DNA of 64,000 nt from Pseudomonadota bacterium (GTDB taxonomy: Bacteria; Pseudomonadota; Alphaproteobacteria; Rhizobiales; Beijerinckiaceae), in NCBI GenBank assembly GCA_023386155.1, contig JAEWKH010000052.1, positions 6,860 to 70,859 of the forward strand, read 5' to 3'. The notes beneath the pieces were generated by a model. It saw only the letters and a program-made list of their open reading frames with translations, was not told where the DNA came from and ran no database searches. The translations under genes were made by a program, and so were the position numbers. Within the stretch, counting starts at the first letter, position 1. Each line of letters opens with the position of its first letter. Shown here piece by piece: positions 16,996 through 25,213 of this stretch.

Positions 16996-17805
16996 ATGCA
17001 ACCTGCCGTGATTTCGTCGCGTCTCAGAGAGCGGATCGCCAGCAACAACCTGCTCAGCGCTCTGAAGCCTGAGGACCTGGCCATCGTGGCGCCGTCGCTC
17101 CAGGAGTGGGAGGGTGAAGCCGGAGCCAGACTTTACCAGCCTGGAGATGAGGTCAGGTTCGTTTACTTTCCCTGCGGCCCCAGCCTCGTCTCGTTCGTGG
17201 TCGAGCTCGACGATGGCCTGACGGTGGAGACGGCCCTGATTGGGCGTGAGGGGGCAGTCGGCGGGATCGTAAGCCAGGGCCGTCTGCCGGCCTTTGCCCG
17301 GTCCGAGATCCAGTTCCCCGGTCCATTTCTGCGCCTTTCCACAGCCGACCTGGAGGAGTTCGAGACCCGGTCCCCCACCCTGCGGCACCTGTTCGCCCGC
17401 TATGCGGACTGCATGCTGGCCCAGGTGTTCCAGTCGGTGGCATGCAACGCGGTCCACACGATCGAGCAGCGCACGGTGAAATGGCTGCTTGCCGCCATCG
17501 ATCGAACCGGAGATCACGACGTTCCCCTGACCCAGGAGCAGCTGGCCAGCATGATGGGTGTAGGCCGTAGCTATGTCAGCCGGGTCATCCAGTCCTTGAA
17601 GCGTCGGCATCTTCTGGAGACCCGCAGGGGCAGCGTCCGTGTGCGCGACCTGGATGCACTTCATTCCCTGTCGTGCGGCTGCAATACAGCGTTGCGTCGG
17701 CATTTCGATCAGGTGCTGGCGGGCGTCTATCCAACGATTGAGGAAAGCTCGACCCAGAAGGAGCAGGCAGGAAGCAGGCGCCCGGGATCCAGGATGAAGG
17801 CCTGA
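16996..17805 (+). CDS. Crp/Fnr-family transcriptional regulator
   Basis: Regulator of 269 residues. An N-terminal cyclic-nucleotide-binding-like beta barrel (about 25-140: RLYQPGDEVRFVYFPCGP, ALIGREGAVGG) is followed by a dimer helix and a C-terminal winged helix (LTQEQLASMMGVGRSYVSRVIQSLKRR, about 190-235). It lacks the N-terminal cysteine set of oxygen-sensing FNR. The start ATG at 16996 has GGAGAAAG at proper distance; the frame is open upstream but reads through the promoter. It is divergent from the KaiC-like/HWE kinase pair and may regulate them. The ligand is unknown. Confidence 0.9.
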   Translation: MQPAVISSRLRERIASNNLLSALKPEDLAIVAPSLQEWEGEAGARLYQPGDEVRFVYFPCGPSLVSFVVELDDGLTVETALIGREGAVGGIVSQGRLPAFARSEIQFPGPFLRLSTADLEEFETRSPTLRHLFARYADCMLAQVFQSVACNAVHTIEQRTVKWLLAAIDRTGDHDVPLTQEQLASMMGVGRSYVSRVIQSLKRRHLLETRRGSVRVRDLDALHSLSCGCNTALRRHFDQVLAGVYPTIEESSTQKEQAGSRRPGSRMKA

Positions 17806-17940
17806 CGCACGGCCCTGACGCGTCAAACTCTACAGGCACCGATGGGTTCAAGCCGGCTTTTGGATGGCCGGTTGCTGCAACCGTCGAACGGCAACTGGAA
17901 GGATTGGGCACCCACCCGGCTCCGGAGAGATTCGACCTCT

Positions 17941-17966
17941 CGGGATGGCGGGACCCCGCCATCCCG
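17941..17966. terminator. Bidirectional terminator-like hairpin
   Basis: An 11-bp inverted repeat (CGGGATGGCGG and its complement) with a 4-nt loop lies between the convergent Crp/Fnr and fasciclin genes, 13 bp from the fasciclin stop. On the plus strand a short T-run (CTTTT) follows some 10 nt later. It probably ends transcription from both sides. Confidence 0.6.
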
Positions 17967-17978
17967 GAAGCTTGGCTT

Positions 17979-18458
17979 TTACGATTTCGGCATGATCACG
18001 CTGTCGATCACGTGGATGACGCCGTTCGATGCCTTGACGTCGGCTTGCGTGACAGTGGCATCGTCCACCTTGACGCTGTTGCCGCTGGCATCGACCCGCA
18101 CTGCGCTTCCCTCGACGGTTTTGGCGTTCGTCGTCTTGCCCTTGAGGTCGCCTGACATGACATTCCCAGCGACGACGTGATAGGTCAGGACCTTCTGGAG
18201 CTGAGCCTTGTTCTCCGGCTTCAGGAGGTTCTCGACCGTTCCGGCCGGGAGCTTCTTGAAGGCCTCGTCGGTGGGCGCAAACACGGTGTAAGGTCCGTTG
18301 CCCTTGAGCGTCTCGACCAGTCCGGCGGCCTGAAGGGCGGCCGTCAGCGTCTTGAAGTTGCCGTTGCTGACAGCAGTCTCAACGAGATCCGCCGCTGCGG
18401 CCGGACCTGAGGCAAAGAGCATGGCGGCTATGGCGTAGGCACTGTACTTCGCGTTCAT
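17979..18458 (-). CDS. Secreted fasciclin-domain protein
   Basis: Exported protein of 159 residues: signal peptide 1-23 (ending GPAAAAD) and one FAS1 domain. The H1 motif is GPYTVFAPTDEAF (about 54-66), the YH motif is LTYHVV (about 92-97), and the end is GVIHVIDSVIMPKS. Single-domain FAS1 proteins are surface or periplasmic adhesion-like factors; in rhizobia they include Nex18/Fas proteins linked to symbiosis or stress. GGAGG precedes the ATG at 18458. It is a single-gene unit between the regulator and the next kinase. Confidence 0.95.
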   Translation of the reverse strand: MNAKYSAYAIAAMLFASGPAAAADLVETAVSNGNFKTLTAALQAAGLVETLKGNGPYTVFAPTDEAFKKLPAGTVENLLKPENKAQLQKVLTYHVVAGNVMSGDLKGKTTNAKTVEGSAVRVDASGNSVKVDDATVTQADVKASNGVIHVIDSVIMPKS

Positions 18459-18673
18459 CGTTCTATCCTCCGATCGCTGCGCCCGGTCCGTTCACCGGCG
18501 CTACGCTCGATGGATATGCGCGGAGGCTTCCCTGGTTTGCATCGGGATTTTCCCGAGCGGTGCCGGAAAATCACCCTAGAGGCACGTTCCCCCTCCTGTT
18601 GCCCTGGGACGCTCGCAGCAAACAGCGTTATGCTCCTGTATGTCGACATCTCACAGCCGGGACTGAAGCCAGA

Positions 18674-19867
18674 ATGGACCGTCTCACACCTCGCGATGGC
18701 TCCTCCGCGGAGCATCCCGGATCCCGCAAACGGCATCAAGAGGATACAAGAGCCCTGGAGGCTCACAGTCTGCCGACCCTGATCGCGCCCACCGTGGATG
18801 CAGAGGCTTTGCTGCGTTCCACCCTGGATGCCCTGTCGGCCCACATTGCGGTGCTCGACGACGCTGGAACCATCGTTGCGGTCAACCAGTCCTGGCGCGC
18901 CTTTGCCCGCGCCTCCGGCTACGCGGACGCCGACCACGGCGTCGGGATGAACTATCTGGCCGTCTGCGAGGCTGCAGCCGACGTGTCGCAGGATGCGGCG
19001 CGAACCGCGGAGGCGCTGCGGGCCATCATGGCAGGCGACCGGTCCGAATTCCGGATGGAGTATCCCTGCCGCAGCCCACAGGGGCCGCGCTGGTTCCAAC
19101 TGCGGGTGACGAGGCCGGACCACGCGCAGACGCGCCGGATCGTCATCGCGCATGAAGACATCACAGAGGTCAAGCGCACACAGGAGGAACTGGCCCGGCT
19201 GAGCGGGCGTCTCATGCATCTGCAGGACGAGGAACGAAGAGCCATCGCGCGGGAACTTCATGACACCACGGCCCAAAACCTCCTGGCCATCACCTTGAAC
19301 GCAACCCGCCTGCACAAGGTGCTGCCCGATGCCGGACAGCCCATCCGCCGCACTCTCGTCGAGATCCTCGAACTGGCCGAGCAGAGCCTTCAGGAAGTCC
19401 GTACGCTGTCGTATCTGCTCCACCCACCGCTCCTCGACGACATCGGGCTCACGGCGGCGTTGAGCTGGCTCGCCAGAGGATTCTCCCAGCGCAGTGGCAT
19501 TCAGGTCGATGTCAGCATCGAGAACAACGGCGAGCCCTTGCCGCGCCCCACCGCCACTGCCCTCTACCGCGTCGCCCAGGAGGCCCTATCGAACGTCCAC
19601 CGCCATTCGGGCAGCACGCGGGCGCGGCTTTCGCTGTATCGAACCGAGGACATGGTGCAACTCGATATTGTGGATCACGGTCAAGGGCTCAGGAGCCTTG
19701 TGACCATAGGAGGTGAAGAGGCCCAGCAGATCGGCGTCGGCATCTCGGGCATGCGACTGCGCCTTGAACAGCTCGGCGGCCAGCTCGATATCCGTTCGAG
19801 CCCCTCGGGCACCCACGTGAGCGCCAGGGTGCCGATCGCACCCGTGGAACCGGAACAACTTCTTTGA
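18674..19867 (+). CDS. PAS-domain sensor histidine kinase, NarL/HisKA_3 type
   Basis: Cytoplasmic kinase of about 397 residues. A PAS domain spans about 45-165 (LDALSAHIAVLDDAGTIVAVN, ending RRIVIAHEDITEVK). The dimer and phospho-acceptor segment (LSGRLMHLQDEERRAIARELHD) has H196, and an HATPase_c domain follows (ALYRVAQEALSNVHRH, GVGISGMRLRLEQLGG). No membrane span is seen, so it senses a cytoplasmic signal. The response regulator gene starts 49 bp downstream. The first 40 residues are poorly conserved and the start ATG at 18674 lacks a strong ribosome site, so the start is uncertain. It is paralogous to the kinase at 46263. Confidence 0.9.
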   Translation: MDRLTPRDGSSAEHPGSRKRHQEDTRALEAHSLPTLIAPTVDAEALLRSTLDALSAHIAVLDDAGTIVAVNQSWRAFARASGYADADHGVGMNYLAVCEAAADVSQDAARTAEALRAIMAGDRSEFRMEYPCRSPQGPRWFQLRVTRPDHAQTRRIVIAHEDITEVKRTQEELARLSGRLMHLQDEERRAIARELHDTTAQNLLAITLNATRLHKVLPDAGQPIRRTLVEILELAEQSLQEVRTLSYLLHPPLLDDIGLTAALSWLARGFSQRSGIQVDVSIENNGEPLPRPTATALYRVAQEALSNVHRHSGSTRARLSLYRTEDMVQLDIVDHGQGLRSLVTIGGEEAQQIGVGISGMRLRLEQLGGQLDIRSSPSGTHVSARVPIAPVEPEQLL

Positions 19868-19916
19868 TCACCCCGATGTCGCAGGATGCAATCCCATCGG
19901 AAGGCTAGGATCCCTC

Positions 19917-20564
19917 ATGCTTCGCATTCTTCTTTCCGATGATCACGACATCGTCCGCCGCGGCCTCAAGGATCTCCTCGAACAACATGTGGGATGGCAG
20001 GTCTGCGCGGAAGCCGCGAACGGCAGGGAAGCCGTTGAACTCGCCCTTCAGCATAAGCCCCACGTTGCGATCGTCGACCTGTCTATGCCCGAACTGAACG
20101 GGCTCGAAGCGACGCGACGGATCAGGCAGAGCCTGCCGGACACCGAGGTCCTGATCTTCACGATGCACGAGAGCGAAGAGCTGATCAGGGAGGTTCTGGG
20201 TGCGGGCGCCCGTGGTTACCTTCTCAAGTCGGACGCGGTGCGTCAGCTCATTCCTGCGGTTGAAAGCCTCTCTCAAAGAATACCCTACTTTGCCGGGCGT
20301 GTGTCGGAGGTCATCCTGGATGGCTTTCTCAAAAAGGGGCAGGCCGCCCTTGAGGGTCCACCGACCGAGCGCCTGACGTCTCGCGAGCGAGAAGTCGTGC
20401 AACTTCTCGCCGAAGGCAAGAGCAACAAGCAGATCGCGCGTCTCCTGGACCTCAGCGTCAAGACTGTGGAGACGCATCGCACCGCCGCTATGCGGAAGCT
20501 GGAGCTCAACTCCCTGCCTGACCTTGTTCGCTACGCCATCAGGATGCAGATCATCCAAGCGTGA
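19917..20564 (+). CDS. NarL/FixJ-family response regulator
   Basis: Response regulator of 215 residues: receiver domain 1-120 with acidic pair D8/D9, phospho-site D54 (IVDLSMPEL) and switch region IFTMHES, then a LuxR-type HTH at about 145-210 (LTSREREVVQLLAEGKSNKQIARLLDLSVKTVETHR). It is the partner of the kinase just upstream. It shares the FTMHESE and GARGYLLKSDA stretches with the regulator at 48802, so the two systems arose by duplication. Targets are unknown. Confidence 0.95.
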   Translation: MLRILLSDDHDIVRRGLKDLLEQHVGWQVCAEAANGREAVELALQHKPHVAIVDLSMPELNGLEATRRIRQSLPDTEVLIFTMHESEELIREVLGAGARGYLLKSDAVRQLIPAVESLSQRIPYFAGRVSEVILDGFLKKGQAALEGPPTERLTSREREVVQLLAEGKSNKQIARLLDLSVKTVETHRTAAMRKLELNSLPDLVRYAIRMQIIQA

Positions 20565-20638
20565 ATTCCGGATGTGCCGATAGGCCAGATAAGGCGGCTC
20601 TGCATCCTCCGCTGGCCGCCACACCCGGGCTCCGGGGC

Positions 20639-21070
20639 TCAGGATGTGGGCGCGGACCTGTAATAGGCGTCCACCCGTGCCCCATATTCATCATCGGTGA
20701 ACGGATCTTCGTCGGCGCCATAGCGAGGAGCCTCTGCGAGCCGTTGCCTGTCGATGTCAACGACATAGCCGCCAAGCCTGATGTCGTAAGCCAGTGCCCG
20801 CCACGGGAGCGGATGATAGCTTTCACCGATCCCGAGAAAGCCGCCGAAGCTCATGACCACATAGGCGACCTGGCCTGAGATTTTGTCGACCATGAAATTG
20901 TACACGGTCCCAAGCTGCTCGCCCGTCCGGTCGAAGACGGGTGTGCCCTCGACCTTGCTGGAGGCGATCAGGCGCCGCGTCTCCTCGATGGCAACGCCCT
21001 CGCCTGAAGGGTCGAGTTCCATGGATCCTGGTTCGCGGAGCGGTGTCTCGTTGGGCAGTCTCGTCGGCAT
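20639..21070 (-). CDS. PRC-barrel domain protein
   Basis: Protein of 143 residues with one PRC-barrel-like domain (about 35-110: ASSKVEGTPVFDRTGEQLGTVYNFMVDKISGQVAYVVMSFGG, then HPLPWRALAYD). No signal peptide or membrane span. PRC barrels serve as adaptor domains in RNA processing and photosynthetic complexes; stand-alone copies such as this are common stress-related proteins of unknown function in Hyphomicrobiales. The start ATG at 21070 has AAGGAGAG upstream. It converges with the response regulator gene. Confidence 0.9.
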   Translation of the reverse strand: MPTRLPNETPLREPGSMELDPSGEGVAIEETRRLIASSKVEGTPVFDRTGEQLGTVYNFMVDKISGQVAYVVMSFGGFLGIGESYHPLPWRALAYDIRLGGYVVDIDRQRLAEAPRYGADEDPFTDDEYGARVDAYYRSAPTS

Positions 21071-21189
21071 TGCACTCTCCTTGGAGGGGCAACGCTGCCC
21101 CCAGCGGGCCGTTCCCGCCAGCAGCGCCCAGGTCTGCACCGTCACGAAAGGACGACCATGGAGCTCGGGTTCACCAACCCGCCTACGGT

Positions 21190-21588
21190 TCAGGCTGACT
21201 GTGGAACCCTTGCGATCACCTTGATCTCGAAGTCGAAGCCGGCGAGCCAGTTCACGCCGACGGCCGTCCAATTGGGATATGGCTTCTGAGGGAACACCTT
21301 GCTCCTGACGGACATGACAGCGTCAAATTGCGAGGCAGGGTCCGTGTGAAACGTCGTCACGTCGACGATATCCTCGAGCGTGCAGCCTGCCGCCATGAGC
21401 ACGGCGGCCAGATTGTCGAACGCCCGTTGGACCTGTCGTTCGAAATCCGGCTCCGGTGACCCGTCCTCGCGGCTGCCCACCTGACCTGAGACGAACAGGA
21501 GATCGCCGGTGCGGATGGCGGCCGAGTAGCGGTGCTCGTCATAGAGCGCGTGGCGGTTTGCCGGGAAGATCGCCTGGGGTTTGGACAT
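21190..21588 (-). CDS. RidA-family (YjgF/UK114) protein
   Basis: Protein of 132 residues with the RidA fold: LLFVSGQVG, then DNLAAVLMAAGCTLEDIVDVTTFHTD and the C-terminal ARVP. RidA proteins deaminate reactive enamine/imine intermediates made by PLP enzymes; several subfamilies act on other small molecules. The arginine that binds carboxylates in true RidA is not at its usual C-terminal place (the segment here is GVNWLAGFDFEIKVIARV), so this is likely one of the Rid subfamilies. The ATG at 21588 has AGGAG upstream. It is divergent from a LysR gene that probably regulates it. Confidence 0.9.
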   Translation of the reverse strand: MSKPQAIFPANRHALYDEHRYSAAIRTGDLLFVSGQVGSREDGSPEPDFERQVQRAFDNLAAVLMAAGCTLEDIVDVTTFHTDPASQFDAVMSVRSKVFPQKPYPNWTAVGVNWLAGFDFEIKVIARVPQSA

Positions 21589-21738
21589 TCCTGTACTCCT
21601 GTTCAATCACGATGAAATCCGAAACCAAGGCGCACCCGACGGGACGTCGGAGCTGCCTTGCCGAGCCAGGAGATAGCAGCCCCCGATTTGCGGGATTAGA
21701 CGTTGAACTCGGCATGGGTTGATGCAAAATCACCATCA

Positions 21739-22635
21739 ATGAACCGACCCTCTCTCAATGACCTCACCGCCTTCGTGGCCGTTGCCACCCATCGCAGCTT
21801 CCGCCGCGCCGCCGATGAACTCGGAACGGCGCCCTCCACCCTGAGCCATGCGATGCGTGGCCTTGAGGATCGGCTAGGGGTGCGCCTCCTCAACCGCACG
21901 ACCCGCAGCGTCTCGCCGACGGAAGCGGGGCTCGAGCTGCTCGGCCGCTTGCAGGTCGCACTCACGTCGCTGGATGAGGCGCTCGACACCGTCTCCGCCT
22001 TCCGAGGCAAGGTGGGAGGCACGGTCCGGATCAATGCCCCGCGGGTGGCCGCCGCCGTTCTCGTCCGCGACGTCCTCCCGCGCATGGCGGAGCGGTTCCC
22101 CGATGTGACAGTGGATCTCGTCGTCGAGGGGCGACTGGTCGATATCGTGTCGGCCGGCTTCGATGCCGGTGTTCGTCTGATCGAATCCATCCCGAAGGAC
22201 ATGATTGCAGTGCCCCTCGCCTCTCCTATCGGGTTCGTCTGCGTCGCATCGCCGGCCTATCTCGAGCGCGCCGGTGAGCCGACAACCCCGGACGACCTCC
22301 GGCATCATCGCTGCATCGGCCATCGCATGCCGAGCGGCAAGCTGTACCGGTGGGAGTTCCGGTGGGCCGGGCAGGAACTGACGATCGATACGAGCGGACC
22401 CGTGGTTCTCGACGATGAGGGCCTGATGGTGGATGCGGCCGCGCAGGGCCTGGGGATCGCGTATGTGGCGAGCTGGGCCGCCGAAGCCGCGCTGGCCGAG
22501 GGGCGCCTACGCAGGGTTCTGTCCGCCTGGACGCACGAGCCCGGGCGAGCAGCCGTCTACTATCCGGGACATCGAGCCGTGCCACCGGCACTGCGCGCAT
22601 TCCTCGATGTCGTCAGGGACGTCAAGACATCATAG
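21739..22635 (+). CDS. LysR-family transcriptional regulator
   Basis: Regulator of 298 residues. The HTH is at 1-62 (LNDLTAFVAVATHRSFRRAADELGTAPSTLSHAMRGLE), with LLNRTTRSVSPTEAG after it. The ligand-binding domain has FRGKVGGTVRINAPR and GFDAGVRL, typical of the large LysR group that controls divergent oxidoreductase or small-enzyme genes. The start ATG at 21739 matches other LysR proteins. It is divergent from the RidA-like gene, with starts 151 bp apart, its likely target. Confidence 0.94.
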   Translation: MNRPSLNDLTAFVAVATHRSFRRAADELGTAPSTLSHAMRGLEDRLGVRLLNRTTRSVSPTEAGLELLGRLQVALTSLDEALDTVSAFRGKVGGTVRINAPRVAAAVLVRDVLPRMAERFPDVTVDLVVEGRLVDIVSAGFDAGVRLIESIPKDMIAVPLASPIGFVCVASPAYLERAGEPTTPDDLRHHRCIGHRMPSGKLYRWEFRWAGQELTIDTSGPVVLDDEGLMVDAAAQGLGIAYVASWAAEAALAEGRLRRVLSAWTHEPGRAAVYYPGHRAVPPALRAFLDVVRDVKTS

Positions 22636-22990
22636 AACAGGCTTCTGCATGGAGCCCCTTGAGGGGCCGGAGCGGGTCCATCGGGGCAGACCACAGGAGT
22701 TCAATGAGGGCTCGCACCGGCGGCTCTACACCTTCAGCCCGGATGGCTCCAGGCTTCAGCATTTCCATTGCTGTCTGGGCGTACCTCCGACGTCCCGGTC
22801 CGAAACGGATGCGCCGGTCAACGAGTCACCGAACTCGCGGTTGCCGTGATCCGATGCGCTCCCCGCTCGAAGCGCGCAAGTTCCTTGCAGGCGGAACGTT
22901 CGCTGAAACCCAAGGCTTTGGCCGCATCGCGAATGGGCGGACCGTAGAGGGCCAACGCACGTTCCAGGTTCACAAGGTCAATCCCTCCCG
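22636..22990. other. Intergenic region with possible HTH-protein remnant (355 bp)
   Basis: Between convergent LysR and adenylate cyclase genes. On the minus strand at about 22818-22990 one frame reads DLVNLERALALYGPPIRDA, then AKALGFSERSACKELARFE. That looks like the end of a small HTH protein but has no start codon of its own and runs into the cyclase gene in another frame. I treat it as a possible remnant and not as a gene. Confidence 0.3.
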
Positions 22991-24748
22991 TCAATCCAGA
23001 CCGGATCGGGCAAGTCCCTCGACCAGGCGCGCCCGGTCCTCGGCGCGCACGAAACAGGATGTTGCTCCGACCCAGTCCCGCGAGATGTCGGGGACGAGCG
23101 ACTTGAGCCGCCCGAGCAGGTCCGTGGCTGCCTCTCGGTCGCCCAGAAATCCGGCACAGGTCGTACCGATGATCAGCGGATATGCGTGGCCGGACCGCAG
23201 GCGATGCGCCTCCCGCGCATAATTCAATCCAAGCTCGTAATTCGCGCCCTGGAAGTAAGCCATGGCATAATAGAACTGAAAGTCGCCGAGGAAAGCCTCG
23301 CGCGGGCTCAGTCTGAGGGCGTAGTCGATGCAAGGAATGGCATCCGCCGCGCGGCCCCCATTGGCATGCGCAAGTCCCAACTGGCCGTGTGCGAACGCGG
23401 AGTTGGGGTTGATCGCGACAGCCTGGCTGACCGCTGCCATCGCGAGGGCATCGTCCCGCGTCGCATAGGCCGTCATAGTCTGCGCAAGGTAAGCCCACGG
23501 TTCCTTATCGTCGGCGGCAATAGCCTTTTGGACGACATCCCTGGCAAGCCTCAGGGCGCACCCCATGTCTTCCCACCCCTGGAACGCGCGCCACATCGTA
23601 ATCCAACCCTTCATGGCGAGCGCCTGGGCATAGTCGGGGGCCAGTTCGATGGCCCGTTCAAGCAGGGGAAGCATCTTCCGGCTGCTCTCCTCGGACAACT
23701 GGGAACACAGAAACACCGCTCGAACGACACATTCCCAGGCATCGAGGCCGTGATGCGGCTTGGGGCTTTCGCGGGCATGCTCTGCCGCCAGAAGTTCCGG
23801 CCCGATGCGGCCGACGACGCTTGCGGTGATTTCGTCCTGAATGACGAAGATGTCGCCGAGGTCGCCGTCGTACTTTTCGGCCCAGAGATGGGCTTCGGAA
23901 GCCGCATCGATGAGCTGCGCGGTCACCCTCACGCGGTTGCCGGACTTGCGGACGCTTCCCTCGAGGACATAGCGGATCCCGAGCTCGCGACCAATGGCGC
24001 GCACATCCACGGGCCTTCCCTTGTAGGTGAACATCGTGTTGCGGGCGATCACGAAGAAGCCCTTCAGCTTGGACAGCGCGGTCGTGATGTCCTCGGTGAG
24101 CCCATCGCTGAAGAGGTCCTGCTCCGGGTCGGCGCTCATGGCATTGAACGGCAGCACGGCAATGGATGGCCGGTCCGGCAGTGCGGGCCTGGGCGGGACC
24201 GTTCGTGCGGCCATCCCTTCCGGAAGGGGGCGGTACAGTCGCACCGGCCTCTCCATGTTCTTGAGCGCGCGTTCGCCCAAATACTCGTAATCGCAGGCCA
24301 GCTTGCCCTGGAGATGGTCGTATGCAGTGCCGGAAATGCAAATGCCGCCTGGATCTGCCACCCCCTGGAGGCGGGCCGCGATGTTGACGCCGTCGCCGTA
24401 GAGGTCTCCGTCAACCTCGTGGATCACATCGCCGAGATTGACGCCGATCCGGAAGACGATGCGTCGTTCCGTTGGAATATCGGCCTGGTTCTCGGCAATG
24501 TCCTTCTGGATGGCGACCGCGCACGCGACGGCATCGACGACCGAGCTGAACTCCACCAGCGCACCGTCGCCCATCAGCTTGACAATGCGACCGTGACGCT
24601 CGGCCAGAAGCGGATCGATCACCTCCCGGCGCAGAACCTTCAGGGCCGACAACGTCCCGGCCTCGTCCTGTTGGACGAGGCGGGAATAACCGACGACGTC
24701 AGCGGCCAGGATTGCGGCCAGCCGCCGCTCCGCTCTTGCAGTCGCCAT
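22991..24748 (-). CDS. Adenylate/guanylate cyclase with C-terminal TPR-like region
   Basis: Class III nucleotide cyclase of 585 residues. The catalytic domain is at about 1-170: metal residues D17 (AAILAADVVGYS) and D61 (KLMGDG), K58 next to it, and the GDGVNIAARL segment (N122, R126). A middle domain (about 195-330: SIAVLPFNAMSADPEQDLFSDGLTEDI, VRVTAQLIDA) resembles the TolB-like/FlgO domain found in such cyclases. The rest is TPR-like helical repeats (YAQALAMKGW, AVAINPNSAFAHGQLGLAHA). It is cytoplasmic; no membrane span is seen. This multi-copy architecture is common in Hyphomicrobiales. A strong ribosome site, GAGGGAGA, precedes the ATG at 24748. Confidence 0.93.
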   Translation of the reverse strand: MATARAERRLAAILAADVVGYSRLVQQDEAGTLSALKVLRREVIDPLLAERHGRIVKLMGDGALVEFSSVVDAVACAVAIQKDIAENQADIPTERRIVFRIGVNLGDVIHEVDGDLYGDGVNIAARLQGVADPGGICISGTAYDHLQGKLACDYEYLGERALKNMERPVRLYRPLPEGMAARTVPPRPALPDRPSIAVLPFNAMSADPEQDLFSDGLTEDITTALSKLKGFFVIARNTMFTYKGRPVDVRAIGRELGIRYVLEGSVRKSGNRVRVTAQLIDAASEAHLWAEKYDGDLGDIFVIQDEITASVVGRIGPELLAAEHARESPKPHHGLDAWECVVRAVFLCSQLSEESSRKMLPLLERAIELAPDYAQALAMKGWITMWRAFQGWEDMGCALRLARDVVQKAIAADDKEPWAYLAQTMTAYATRDDALAMAAVSQAVAINPNSAFAHGQLGLAHANGGRAADAIPCIDYALRLSPREAFLGDFQFYYAMAYFQGANYELGLNYAREAHRLRSGHAYPLIIGTTCAGFLGDREAATDLLGRLKSLVPDISRDWVGATSCFVRAEDRARLVEGLARSGLD

Positions 24749-25213
24749 GGCCGTCTCTCCCTCGGGAGATCCGCCGGATGAAGCCGGGCGATTGACGCGA
24801 CATGCACCGTCCGGCTGCCCGCCACCGCGACCGCGCTGGTTCATCATACCACCGACATGGGCACGTGGCGACGCTTCACGAGAGACCAGCCTTCAGCGGG
24901 AGCAGGAACCGCGAAGCGGTCACGGCAAGGGTCTGCCGCGGTCACAAGGGGGCGTTTCGGGACTTCGAACCCACTGGCGCGCTGAACTTGCCGAAGCGGT
25001 TTCTTCCGTTGCTGGCGGTGGGAACAATCTGTCTGTCACCGGGTGCCCCAGCCTCAGAATGCTCCGGCTTGGGTCAAACTGAGCCGCTGGGCGTGGTCCT
25101 GTGGGGGGCAGCTTACCCTATGGGATACGGACGCTCGGCTTTCGTCCGGAAAGTGCCGGTAGGACGCCTTCAGGATACGATACACGCCCGGTTGGAGGCA
25201 ACTTCGACGAGCA
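24749..25213. other. Intergenic region, upstream of the cyclase (465 bp)
   Basis: It carries the cyclase promoter and the 3' side of the SGNH-like gene. A plus-strand frame reading LPKRFLPLLAVGTICLSPG around 24987 resembles a signal peptide but has no ATG and no supported continuation. No repeats or hairpins of note. Confidence 0.35.

Noticed and set aside
18459..18673. Plus-strand extension of the first NarL-type kinase to 18560
   Set aside because: The added residues have no conserved character and no ribosome site; the ATG at 18674 is closer to the PAS domain, though still uncertain.
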